The translations under genes and the position numbers were made by a program. From NCBI RefSeq assembly GCF_000161455.1, contig NZ_CM000745.1, forward strand, positions 5,066,024 to 5,081,109: a stretch of DNA of 15,086 nucleotides, in the 5' to 3' direction. The notes beneath the pieces were generated by a model. It saw nothing but the letters and a program-made list of their open reading frames with translations, made no database searches and was not told where the DNA came from. Positions 1 to 6,597 of this stretch are shown in pieces (position 1 is the stretch's first letter; each line of letters begins with the position of its first letter). The DNA is from Bacillus pseudomycoides DSM 12442 (GTDB lineage: Bacteria; Bacillota; Bacilli; Bacillales; Bacillaceae_G).

Positions 1-121
1 CACTAATATTATTAAACGCAACTCCAACTACACGATTTAATGTTAGTTTATAATCTATAGTCTTACGTAATTGTGCTAATTTCGGCTCTAAAGTTGATAA
101 CTTACTTCTTGTAAAGCATGA
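1..121 (-). other. Unidentified open frame running off the left edge, abutting the truncated regulator
   Basis: On the minus strand a frame different from that of the neighbouring regulator is open from just after a TAG at 122-124 to the window edge. It translates to a coding-like stretch that includes LEPKLAQLRKTIDYKLTLN. It has no start codon or ribosome binding site, and it begins where the regulator's reading stops resembling its family. I read it as a 5'-truncated piece of another gene joined to the regulator by a deletion or recombination, but I do not recognise the family. The tract is only 40 codons long, so chance openness cannot be excluded. Confidence 0.3.
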
Positions 122-900
122 CTAAATAACCTATGCTGACATAAATCATCAAGCGCATGTGTCTTGCCTTTGATACGGACAGAAATGAGTTTTTCAAGTT
201 GGTTTGAATCAGGTAAAAGGTCTTTTAGAAAGAAAGAACGTGCTGAAAATCCCAAGGGTCGGTCAAATTTTTCACCTGTTCTGGATAATGATTGAATACG
301 ATTGATTCGAAAACTTCGAATTTCTTTACGCAGATGGCAATAAGCCACTGTGTACCACTTACCTTTCCAATAAACAAGACCATAAGGATCAATATGGCGT
401 GATTGTGGTTCGATTTCCCCACCTTTATGATAAATAATAAATAACCTATAACTTTCGGCAACAGAAATTTCTAACTCTTGAAGAATAGATTTCAAAGGCG
501 GTTCGACAGTAGGATGGATAACTTCAAACCCTCTTAAATGACGATTAATATGATTCAATTGTTCCTCGTTTGTATACATTTTCAATTTAGAAATTGCTTC
601 ATCTAACGCTTCACTAAAGGGATACCCTGCATCTATTGCAAATTTTGCAGCATGAATAAGCGCTTTCTGCTCATCCAGATTAAAAATCAAAGGTGCCTTC
701 TTAAACTCATTCAGTAACCTGTACCCACCATTATGTCCTGCATCTGAAATAATTGGTACTCCACTTGCACACAGAGCATCAATATAGCGGTACACCGTAC
801 GGATACTGATTTCTAATTCCTCTGCTAACTCCTTAGCAGTCATTTGGCTTCTCGTTTTGAGGAGCCATAATATAGAAAGCATATTAACCATTTTAGACAT
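88..900 (-). CDS. YafY/YobV-type HTH-WYL transcriptional regulator, C-terminally truncated
   Basis: This encodes a DNA-binding regulator of the DeoR-like HTH plus WYL class, which usually senses a ligand through the WYL domain and controls a nearby gene. The start is placed at the ATG at 900 because AGAAAGGAAT lies just upstream. A longer in-frame ATG at 1014 has no ribosome binding site. The 270-residue product has a winged helix at about residues 5-60 (TAKELAEELEISIRTVYRYID), a WYL core at about 140-205 (GLVYWKGKWYTVAYC then RSFRINRI), and the beginning of the WCX extension (ISVRIKGKTHALDDLCQH). Family members are usually about 300-320 residues. Here the WCX domain stops abruptly after SHALQE and an unrelated tail, VSYQL. 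The truncation coincides with a different open frame running leftwards, so this is probably a recombination scar. The helix-turn-helix is intact. Whether the protein still senses ligand is doubtful. No obvious target gene lies beside it. Confidence 0.8.
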   Translation of the reverse strand: MSKMVNMLSILWLLKTRSQMTAKELAEELEISIRTVYRYIDALCASGVPIISDAGHNGGYRLLNEFKKAPLIFNLDEQKALIHAAKFAIDAGYPFSEALDEAISKLKMYTNEEQLNHINRHLRGFEVIHPTVEPPLKSILQELEISVAESYRLFIIYHKGGEIEPQSRHIDPYGLVYWKGKWYTVAYCHLRKEIRSFRINRIQSLSRTGEKFDRPLGFSARSFFLKDLLPDSNQLEKLISVRIKGKTHALDDLCQHRLFSHALQEVSYQL

Positions 901-1014
901 ATATAGGCATTCCTTTCTCGAAGATTCAAGATAAGCATTCTGTAGTAAAATATTAAACTTATTGAAAAATTTAATTGTAAATGTAAACATATGTATTACC
1001 ATTTCGTTAATCAC

Positions 1015-1138
1015 CTTACAGAGCTTACTCTGAAGAACATTCTACACTATTATAAAACATCCTGCTTCTCTATTAATCATATTCTAATTACATAATCTGG
1101 TCCGATTACGGAACAACTCTATTTTCATTCAATAATTC
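1015..1138. other. Intergenic between truncated regulator and IS6 relic
   Basis: AT-rich sequence with no coding frame or clear hairpin. It should contain the regulator promoter, but I cannot pick a convincing -35/-10 pair. Confidence 0.3.
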
Positions 1139-1386
1139 GGTTCTGGTGCAAATATATGAAGAAGAACGCGAATAATAGTAGATTCCTAGTGAAATCGTAT
1201 TTTATGCTATAAGTCCAAACACTTGGTGTATGAACTCTTTCTGATTTTGGGCAGACTGATTCCGTAAATCAATCTGTCCCTTTTTTATCATATGCATGGC
1301 TTCAACACCGCTCAATATAGAGGGTGCTGTTTTAAGATTGATAGTATCAGTATGTCAAAGTTTTAGAGATTTCTTGCACCAAAACC
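1139..1386 (-). mobile_element. Internally deleted IS6-family (IS240-like) element with both terminal inverted repeats
   Basis: The ends are imperfect inverted repeats: GGTTCTGGTGCAA at 1139-1151 and the complement of GGTTTTGGTGCAA at 1374-1386, matching at 12 of 13 positions. This is the terminal motif I know from IS240-type IS6 elements. Between them, minus-strand codons ending at about 1208 give the last 45 or so residues of an IS6 transposase (ILSGVEAMHMIKKGQIDLR, then EFIHQVFGL). The remaining roughly 190 codons, including the DDE catalytic core, are gone. A full element is about 0.8 kb, so this is a 248-bp non-autonomous relic. The 8 bp on either side (AATAATTC and AAAGGGCA) do not match, so no target duplication remains. 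A related right end lies at 13480-13640. Confidence 0.75.
1206..1350 (-). pseudogene. IS6-family transposase, C-terminal remnant
   Basis: This stretch lies inside the relic element above. The readable minus-strand frame gives TINLKTAPSILSGVEAMHMI, then KKGQ, then a tail ending FIHQVFGLIA before TAA. The tail matches the known end of IS240-like transposases, which follows the catalytic domain. There is no start codon, and the N-terminal zinc-finger/HTH part and DDE residues are missing. It cannot transpose by itself, although the inverted repeats could in principle be acted on in trans. Confidence 0.7.
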
Positions 1387-1439
1387 AAAGGGCAAATACT
1401 CCACGAAAACATTTGGAAAAATGGTTGATTAGTTGAACA

Positions 1440-1512
1440 TTACAGATGTTCCGAACGTGAAAGCCCACTACAGTGCGACAGCCTCCCTTTAAAGGTGGGA
1501 GTGTCAATAGCA
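1440..1512 (+). mobile_element. Probable right end of an IS200/IS605-type element (omega-RNA-like hairpins)
   Basis: The segment has the look of the 3' end of tnpB-carrying IS605-group elements. It contains CCCACT followed closely by AGTG (1464-1475) and then a CTCCC/GGGAG hairpin at 1483-1501, just before GTGTCAA. CCCAC at 1464-1468 can alternatively pair with GTGGG at 1495-1499. In intact elements this region carries the subterminal hairpin and the 3' part of the TnpB guide RNA. No tnpB reading frame remains upstream; the deleted IS6 relic abuts instead. The family assignment rests on remembered similarity and needs a search. Confidence 0.45.
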
Positions 1513-1697
1513 TTAGTAGATGAAAACGATGAATAGGCGTCTCTTTTTATTTTCTTACAAACAGAATATATTAAACATTCTTTTCATAATATATTCCTTG
1601 TAAATCTGTTATACTTGTACTCGGAATATACATTAATCTTACATTTTGATAATATATACAATGGTTATTATGTAAAATTTGAGAGGAGATCTAAATA

Positions 1698-2603
1698 ATG
1701 AGTAAGAAAAAGAAAAAGCCTAATGAATCTACTCTTGCTAAACAAGCAATTGCTAAAAAGTATCAAAAAGAGTATGGAATTACACCCATTATCGTTTCTA
1801 CCAACTTAGAAAGTATGCAAACTGGTTATGCTGCTGTAGCAACTGACCATATTCAATTATTCAAGTACAATAAAGTTGTAAATGATGTTGTCAGCATTGC
1901 TAAATACTACTTTATTGATTATTCCACTGTTCTAGTAGATCACTTTGCTATTAAATCCGTATTCGAGTTTAATGGATTAGGAACACCATTTCGTTTTATC
2001 CCAACGGAACAAGGAAAAGACATCGAGCGCTTTATCGAAAATAATACATCTATTGAAATACATAAGGTACGTCGTAAATGGTACAGGAAAATTCTTGGTT
2101 TCCGTTCTAATACAAAATGGAAAATAGTTATAGCATGTATTATATATTTATTTATTCTCACAGCTGGAATTAGCGGAATGGTAGATAATAAAAATGAAAA
2201 TAAAGCAGCCTCAACAACAAAAGTTGTAGATACAGATGCTAATAAAAGAGATAACGAACAACAGAAGCTTAACGAGCAGCGTAAACAAGAAGAATTACAA
2301 AAACAACAAGAAGAGCAAAAGAAACAAGAAGAATTACAGAAGCAACAAGAAGAGCAAAAGAAACAAGAAGAATTACAAAAGCAGCAAGAAGAGCAAAAGA
2401 AACAAGAAGAATTACAAAAGCAGCAAGCTCAACAAAAACAAAGTGTACAGCAACAACCAAACAATAATCTCCCTCAAGGAAACTACAATTTTAAAAGCTG
2501 TAAAGAGGCCAAAGCAGCTGGATTCTCAAATATCACAAGAGATCACCCTGCTTATTCCTCTAAGTTAGATAGAGATGGTGACGGATTAGCTTGTGACAAA
2601 TAA
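1698..2603 (+). CDS. Membrane protein with PH-like N-terminus, Q/K/E tandem repeats and C-terminal Excalibur domain
   Basis: This is a 301-residue protein of unknown function. The start is supported by GAGAGGAG upstream. Residues about 25-115 resemble the bacterial PH-like domains found at the N-terminus of similar Bacillus proteins (inferred from the TGYAAVATDHIQLFKY and YFIDYSTVLVDH pattern). Residues about 142-162 form a single hydrophobic membrane segment (KIVIACIIYLFILTAGISG). A charged linker follows, with about 3.7 copies of a 13-residue repeat, KQEELQKQQEEQK, expected to form a long coiled coil. The C-terminus (about 263-301) is an Excalibur domain with CKEAKAAG and the calcium-loop-like DRDGDGLACD. 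The Lys-rich N-terminus before the membrane segment predicts a cytoplasmic PH-like part and an external, possibly calcium-binding Excalibur tip. Excalibur domains often accompany thermonucleases or envelope proteins; no nuclease domain is present here. The gene stands alone and is closed by a strong terminator. Confidence 0.85.
   Translation: MSKKKKKPNESTLAKQAIAKKYQKEYGITPIIVSTNLESMQTGYAAVATDHIQLFKYNKVVNDVVSIAKYYFIDYSTVLVDHFAIKSVFEFNGLGTPFRFIPTEQGKDIERFIENNTSIEIHKVRRKWYRKILGFRSNTKWKIVIACIIYLFILTAGISGMVDNKNENKAASTTKVVDTDANKRDNEQQKLNEQRKQEELQKQQEEQKKQEELQKQQEEQKKQEELQKQQEEQKKQEELQKQQAQQKQSVQQQPNNNLPQGNYNFKSCKEAKAAGFSNITRDHPAYSSKLDRDGDGLACDK
2283..2426 (+). repeat. 39-bp in-frame tandem repeat (about 3.7 units)
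   Basis: Units begin at 2283, 2322, 2361 and 2400, each encoding KQEELQKQQEEQK with only synonymous third-base changes (for example CAA/CAG, AAA/AAG). The last unit breaks off into QAQQKQ. In-frame 39-bp units of this kind tend to vary in number between strains by slippage, which would alter coiled-coil length without breaking the frame. Confidence 0.9.
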
Positions 2604-2604
2604 C

Positions 2605-2633
2605 AAAAAGGAACCTACATAGGTTCCTTTTTT
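2605..2633 (+). terminator. Rho-independent terminator of the Excalibur protein gene
   Basis: A perfect hairpin with arms AAAAAGGAACCTA and TAGGTTCCTTTTT around a two-base CA loop starts one base after the stop codon and ends in a T-run. The A-run on the other side would let it act in both directions. Confidence 0.9.
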
Positions 2634-2753
2634 CACCACTTACTCATATCTTATATTTTGCTATTACCGCAATGGCTCTTGCAGTTTTGTATTTTGTTGT
2701 AAAAAAATTAATGACTTAACAGGGAATATTAGATTTAAATAGAATAATTTTAA
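2634..2753. other. Intergenic sequence with a short hydrophobic frame
   Basis: A plus-strand frame at about 2645-2717 reads ILYFAITAMALAVLYFVVKK and ends LMT. It has no ribosome binding site and is likely the 3' scrap of a membrane protein gene or chance. Confidence 0.2.
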
Positions 2754-2927
2754 CTAAAAATAAATTCTGCCGGATTGATCTACGTAAAACACCGAAATGG
2801 TGTCGCTTGTCCTGTAGATTTCAAATTCGCACACATGCTTCCCTCGCTTTACCTCTACGTTATACCACATTAACTCCTGACCGCCTGACCATTTATATTT
2901 CGTATAAGTTCGACTGTACCTGTCCCA
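2754..2927 (-). pseudogene. 5'-truncated phage-like hypothetical protein fragment
   Basis: A 57-codon minus-strand frame reads WDRYSRTYTKYKWSGGQEL then MWYNVEVKRGKHVCEFEIY and ends SVFYVDQSGRIYF before TAG at 2754-2756. Its composition and the WYNVEVKRG and FYVDQSGRIYF patterns look like real coding sequence, of a type I associate with small Bacillus phage proteins. An in-frame TAA lies immediately before the first Trp codon, so the original start is lost. An internal ATG at 2870 preceded by AGGAG could start a 38-residue product, but the spacing of about three bases is short. It lies downstream of yolD in the same direction, which fits a decayed prophage segment. Confidence 0.45.
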
Positions 2928-3039
2928 TTAGCAAGGCCCCTTTTACGTTAGTTTGTTACCTCATGTAAAATTTCAACAGTTAGATATTAACGTAGTGTAA
3001 AGGACATGTGAAGTTTCGTTTAATATAGTTACATACCGC

Positions 3040-3390
3040 CTACTCAGCGTTAATAATGTCGATAAATTTAAACGTATTCTTATAATGAAAAGCGTCCGTA
3101 CATATAACGCTCTTTTTTAAAGGATCGATATCGACAACAGTCATATAACCCGAAAGTATGTAACCATCCTCGTAGTATGTAATTAGTATCTCCTCTTCGG
3201 TTAGTAACGAAGTTAGTAGACGGCTTTCAATTCGTTCCTTTTTGTCTTGCGTCACGATAGGGCGTGGCACTTTCGCATTCTCCTTAATGATAGATCTGAT
3301 ACCGGCGAATTGTTCCGGCATAGATGCGAATGGCTGCCATTTCACCATTCCTCTTCCCTTCGGCATCTTTGCGTTGTTTGCGTTATTCAT
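3040..3390 (-). CDS. yolD: YolD-like family protein
   Basis: This is a 116-residue protein typical of the YolD-like family. It carries the signature RGMVKWQPFASMPEQF near residues 13-28 and a C-terminal beta-rich half (ILITYYEDGYILSGYMTVVDIDPLKKSVICTD shortened and fully readable). YolD-like proteins are encoded beside Y-family polymerase genes (uvrX/yqjW) in SPbeta-like prophages and in Bacillus chromosomes. They are thought to take part in SOS mutagenesis, though the biochemical role is not settled. The ATG overlaps the uvrX stop codon by four bases (ATGA), showing translational coupling, and GGGGGAC precedes it. Because the uvrX partner has lost its 5' half, and with it the operon promoter, this copy may no longer be expressed properly. 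Confidence 0.85.
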   Translation of the reverse strand: MNNANNAKMPKGRGMVKWQPFASMPEQFAGIRSIIKENAKVPRPIVTQDKKERIESRLLTSLLTEEEILITYYEDGYILSGYMTVVDIDPLKKSVICTDAFHYKNTFKFIDIINAE

Positions 3391-3957
3391 GACTTATGTC
3401 CCCCTAATAATGTATTTCTATATCTTGCGGTTGCATTTTTCGTATAGGAAACGCCCCATAATATGCTATTCTTACTGAATCGTGTTCTGATTTCGTCCAT
3501 AACCCGAGTTAATCTCATTTCTTTTTCTCGTTGTATTACATTATCAAACAACGAAATCTGCTCTTCTCCTTCGGCTACTAAATTCGTTAATGAAATACTA
3601 ACTGTTCGAATTGGCTCGCCCGTGTATAGAGTGTGTAAATAATATGTACAAACATGATAGATATCCACCGTTAAATTGGTCGGTCGATTAAACGTATGTG
3701 TCTTTCGAAATCCCCCATCGTAACCCTTACTACTACCAATTGAAAGATGGATGGTTCTAGCAAGTTTCTTTTGCATCCTTAATCGATAGCAGACTTCTTC
3801 TGTATGCCCTAGCAAAATTATCGGAATTTCATCTATCGAATAATCACGTAATAGTATTTGACTCTTAGCGATAGAAGTTTCTGTCGGAATATGTTTTTCG
3901 AATATACGGCTGAAATCTATACCGTTACTATGTAAGTGTAATTCTTCTCCGATTACA
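3387..3957 (-). pseudogene. uvrX: UvrX-like Y-family DNA polymerase, 3' part only
   Basis: The frame encodes the C-terminal half of a Y-family translesion polymerase of the UvrX/YqjW group. It covers the end of the thumb (VIGEELHLHSNGIDFSR), QILLRDYS, and the little-finger domain (LARTIHLSIG, FRKTHTFNRPTNLTVDIYH, VSISLTNL) and ends before yolD. UvrX proteins have about 415 residues. Only about 190 remain, so the palm and fingers with the catalytic Asp/Glu residues are missing. A TTG at 3815 could open a 142-residue ORF, but homology clearly continues upstream to about 3957. There the sequence switches to a tract that also occurs at 5251-5335. The join lies on the octamer CCGATTAC, shared by both, suggesting illegitimate recombination. 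It is not an active polymerase. Confidence 0.8.
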
Positions 3958-4044
3958 GAGCCGGTTTCTTTTTCGTCCTACTAACGTACATCCACATACG
4001 CATCCTAGCCCTAATGTAGTACGTTTTTCATTAGATATTGCCAT
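3928..4044 (-). CDS. Possible 38-residue Cys-rich ORF across the uvrX junction (doubtful)
   Basis: A minus-strand ATG at 4044 opens a 38-codon frame reading MAISNEKRTTLGLGCVCGC, then Arg-rich sequence to a TAG at 3928-3930. The CVCGC cluster is eye-catching. However, there is no convincing ribosome binding site, the frame overlaps the uvrX remnant in a different frame, and the segment is a diverged copy of the 5281-5335 region read out of register. I include it only because this tract has no other explanation. Confidence 0.12.
   Translation of the reverse strand: MAISNEKRTTLGLGCVCGCTLVGRKRNRLCNRRRITLT
3950..4035. repeat. Diverged copy A of an 85-bp duplicated tract (partner at 5254-5335)
   Basis: From GATTAC through GAGCCGGTTTCTTTTTCGT the two copies differ at one base. 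The next 50 or so bases match at roughly three quarters of positions, with two one-base indels. Copy B ends a small ORF and includes one arm of a terminator. Copy A has lost the opposite arm and is fused to uvrX, so it is the decayed copy. Confidence 0.6.
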
Positions 4045-4146
4045 TTTCGATTTTTATAACAAATGGATATTTATGTTAATATAAAGGGCGGAGTATGACA
4101 AAATGTACTTAAAGTATAGGTTAGTCTAATAAAAAGAGGTGTATAA

Positions 4147-5094
4147 ATGGAGAGATTTTATTCATTATGTCTACAAGGAGATATAAAATCGGCCATGAAG
4201 TATCTTAGCTCTATTAGTCCCAAAACTAACGAAATTATTAAAATAGAAAAAGATTTTATTAATAGATTTTTCACGACTGACTATAAAGAGAAAATTCCTA
4301 CGGAGGACGAATGGGTTAATAGAGTCATTTTAATTTATCATAATTATTTTCGAAGCGTATTAATAAGTCCAAAATCAAATGGTAATGCCGAGCTCATTCT
4401 TAAGGAAGAGTTGGCTAATTTGTTGCAGGTTAGTAATACTCTAAATATTGAGGCAATCGAAAAAATATTAATGGATGCTTTTATGGAAAAAGGGTTTTAT
4501 TTCTTGGGCGGGGTTAGCCCCCCTTATAGAGGGCCTTATATTTGGAAAAGTATGGAAACCCTACATTTTGATGTTGAATTACCATCCACATTTCAAACTG
4601 TTACAGTGCATATGATGTCCGACTTTTTACTGGAAAGTTGGATAAGTTTTGCTACTTGTGAGAAAAAAACAGCCGGGGGATGGGCAAAAGATGCTGAACT
4701 ATACTGCAATTCAAAACGTTATAAGAATATACAGGGAGAAGAGTTTCAAATATCCTTTTTAAAACATGAAACGCAACATTTATTTGACTATGTTCATTTT
4801 CCTAATTTAAAACCTAACGATTTAGAATATCGCGCAAAATTAATAGAACTTATTTATAGTAAAGATCATACTATCTTGGGCAAATTTCTATTCCAGGCAA
4901 AAAATGACCCAACATTCCCTCATTCTTATGCTTCCTATCTTATTATTAGAAACTTGTCAAACATATTATTTAATGAAGATTTTCAGAACAATCTAAACAT
5001 GTGGCTTGAGAAAGACTATAAAGTTATTTCTTCAGTATCTTTAGGTTTATTTAAAAGAAGCACAAACGAGTTAAATAGAAAATATAATACTTAA
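4147..5094 (+). CDS. Unrecognised protein with HExxH...E metallopeptidase-like signature
   Basis: This is a 315-residue protein with no signal peptide or membrane segment, so probably cytoplasmic. The start is set by AGAGGTG six bases before the ATG. The N-terminal 110 residues look helical (GDIKSAMKYLSSISPKTNEI) and the middle is rich in aromatic residues (YFLGGVSPPYRGPYIWK at about 118-134). At residues 207-211 lies HETQH, an HExxH zinc motif, within FLKHETQHLFDYVHFPNL. A Glu in LEYRAKLIEL (E227) lies 16 residues after the second His, a spacing compatible with gluzincin-type third ligands. I infer a zinc-dependent hydrolase, but no named family is recognised and activity is unproven. The gene is monocistronic and faces the secreted protease convergently. 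I see no partner gene. The intact frame among many pseudogenes suggests it is under selection or newly arrived. Confidence 0.75.
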   Translation: MERFYSLCLQGDIKSAMKYLSSISPKTNEIIKIEKDFINRFFTTDYKEKIPTEDEWVNRVILIYHNYFRSVLISPKSNGNAELILKEELANLLQVSNTLNIEAIEKILMDAFMEKGFYFLGGVSPPYRGPYIWKSMETLHFDVELPSTFQTVTVHMMSDFLLESWISFATCEKKTAGGWAKDAELYCNSKRYKNIQGEEFQISFLKHETQHLFDYVHFPNLKPNDLEYRAKLIELIYSKDHTILGKFLFQAKNDPTFPHSYASYLIIRNLSNILFNEDFQNNLNMWLEKDYKVISSVSLGLFKRSTNELNRKYNT

Positions 5095-5235
5095 AATCTT
5101 CTTCGGCCGTAGGCTTTATTTAAAGAAAATATTTAGAAAAATGGATTCCTCATCGTACAGAAAATCAGTGTATCTCTGTAGAATTTTGTTTTTAGTACGT
5201 AATCCACGTTTTGTTTGCACTCCTCGGTATATAGT

Positions 5236-5273
5236 AAAAGAAACCGATTCCGATTACCGAGCCGGTTTCTTTT
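5236..5273. terminator. Bidirectional rho-independent terminator
   Basis: Arms AAAAGAAACCG (5236-5246) and CGGTTTCTTTT (5263-5273) are perfectly complementary, with an A-run on one side and a T-run on the other. It sits between the convergent HExxH gene and the 29-codon ORF/protease and can serve both. Part of it is duplicated at 3950-3975. Confidence 0.85.
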
Positions 5274-5280
5274 TCGTATA

Positions 5281-5370
5281 TCAATGCACGTTTACATACT
5301 CATTACTTGCCGTAATGTAATACGTGTTCTCTTTCGAATTGTGTACTTTATACTGAGAATAAAGAATCAT
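5281..5370 (-). CDS. Possible 29-residue ORF between protease stop and terminator
   Basis: An ATG at 5370, eleven bases after the protease stop, opens a 29-codon frame reading MILYSQYKVHNSKENTYY then ITASNEYVNVH. It ends with TGA at 5281-5283, directly before the terminator. Its composition looks like real coding. The upstream AAGTGAATC is a poor ribosome binding site. A frameshifted relative is present at 3976-4035, so the sequence belongs to something that once existed in two copies. It may be a short gene or the 3' end of a longer lost one, and no function is assigned. Confidence 0.35.
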   Translation of the reverse strand: MILYSQYKVHNSKENTYYITASNEYVNVH

Positions 5371-5381
5371 ATCAGATTCAC

Positions 5382-6371
5382 TTATTTCATTTGATCAAAC
5401 ATTGTTTTTACATCCTTAGAATTAGGAGTAGCATACAAAGTTGGTGTTCCTGAAGTTGAACGTCGGGATGTCACTGCAAAAACATAACCAAGGTTTTCAT
5501 TGATTATCGCTCTTAACCAAGGTCCGCCACTCGCTCCCCCATTCATACCGCAACTCATCTTGGCATCACTACTAAACAATCCCGCACTACTTGTTGATCC
5601 GCCACAATAATAAGGTAATTGTCCATTGTATGGATTTTCAGCGGGCCAACCCCAAATACGAACACTCGGTTGATTAGTACCATATCCAGTTGAAAGTCCA
5701 TTTCCTCCGACAGTATTTATTAAATTGTTTCCACTTCTAGGATAAACAGTAAAAAACGCTTGATCATGGCTAAAATCACTATCGTTTATCCAAGAATTAA
5801 ATGTACGAGCATCTTTCCAATTCCAAATCCCATACGGTGTGGAACCATTATTATATGCTGGAGCAAATGCAATATTTGAGTGCCATCCTTTCCCCTTACC
5901 TCCATGTACACAATGACCCGCTGTTATGACAAGGTTTTTATAATCATTATTAGTAGCAGAAGCAGAACAAACATAGTCCCTTCCGCTATATGAAAAAAAT
6001 ACTTTGCCTGCTGTAGATGGAACAACAACATTTAGTGCTTTAATTCCACCACTAGTATCAGGCGGAACTGGATCAGAAATATTACTAGGTTTTTCTGTTG
6101 AGGGAGCTTCCTGTTTTTTTGGAGTAGTTTTTTCATTAGTCTTGATTTCATCTGCTGGGATTGCATTCTGCATTTTTTCTTTTGTCCAATAACCCGAAGG
6201 ATCTTCTGTATTGTTTGGATCTTGAATAGAGTATGGAATGTTAGGAGAGCTTTTAGATTGAGTAAGAGAATTTTTTTCATCAGAGGTTGCATATACAGAA
6301 TTAATACTTAAACATGTTGTTAAAGTTATACTAGCTATAATCCCCGAACATAAAAATTTTAGTTTTTTCAT
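5382..6371 (-). CDS. Secreted trypsin-like serine protease (V8/glutamyl-endopeptidase type)
   Basis: This is a 329-residue extracellular protease of the chymotrypsin fold. The start is placed at the ATG at 6371, preceded by ACGGGGGTATTT; the ATG 18 bases further upstream has no ribosome binding site. A signal peptide (MKKLKFLCSGIIASITLTTC through VYA) is followed by a Ser/Pro/Lys-rich propeptide of about 90 residues. The catalytic domain begins near KALNVVVPSTAGKVFFSY. The triad is visible as His153 in TAGHC, Asp203 in FSHDQAFF and Ser281 in GGASGGPW. Four cysteines in the catalytic domain could form two disulfides, including one beside the catalytic His. Family members are secreted as zymogens and processed. 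The Glu specificity typical of V8 enzymes is inferred from family resemblance and was not read from the pocket residues. No PlcR box is visible upstream. The gene appears intact and monocistronic. Confidence 0.9.
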   Translation of the reverse strand: MKKLKFLCSGIIASITLTTCLSINSVYATSDEKNSLTQSKSSPNIPYSIQDPNNTEDPSGYWTKEKMQNAIPADEIKTNEKTTPKKQEAPSTEKPSNISDPVPPDTSGGIKALNVVVPSTAGKVFFSYSGRDYVCSASATNNDYKNLVITAGHCVHGGKGKGWHSNIAFAPAYNNGSTPYGIWNWKDARTFNSWINDSDFSHDQAFFTVYPRSGNNLINTVGGNGLSTGYGTNQPSVRIWGWPAENPYNGQLPYYCGGSTSSAGLFSSDAKMSCGMNGGASGGPWLRAIINENLGYVFAVTSRRSTSGTPTLYATPNSKDVKTMFDQMK

Positions 6372-6503
6372 AAATACCCCCGTTTGCATATTTTGTTAAT
6401 ACCATTTAATACTATATCCTGCCTTAATTTATTATTCGTAAAAAAGATAAAAAAACCTAAAAATAACCCGAATATTCCGACGGTATTTTATTATAAAATG
6501 AGA

Positions 6504-6545
6504 AAGTCTTCAACATATTATATATGTCTAATATGTTGAAGACTT
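6504..6545. repeat. 17-bp perfect inverted repeat with 8-bp loop
   Basis: AAGTCTTCAACATATTA (6504-6520) and its exact complement (6529-6545) flank TATATGTC. No T-run follows on either strand, so it is not an ordinary terminator. It lies between the protease promoter region and a pseudogene. It could be a relic of a palindromic mobile end or an operator. Confidence 0.7.
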
Positions 6546-6597
6546 GGTTATAAGGTGTGTTGAGAATTCAGCTCTTGATAATATTAATTAAGTTATT

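Noticed and set aside
2283..2426. Tandem repeat considered as a CRISPR array
   Set aside because: The units are contiguous, with no spacers, and in frame within a coding sequence.
2236..2568. Open frames on both strands across the Q/K/E repeat region
   Set aside because: They are out-of-register readings of the 39-bp repeat, which lacks stop codons in several frames. They have no ribosome binding site, and the Excalibur gene explains the sequence.
5116..5220. 34-codon minus-strand frame starting at GTG (KRGLRTKNKILQRYTDFLYD)
   Set aside because: The only AGGA is directly adjacent to the start, so there is no usable spacing, and no family likeness. A shifted 24-codon frame is equally plausible, which suggests chance.
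4147..6389. Toxin-antitoxin or defence system made of the HExxH protein and the serine protease
   Set aside because: The two genes are convergent, separated by a bidirectional terminator, and the protease is secreted. Nothing indicates joint function.
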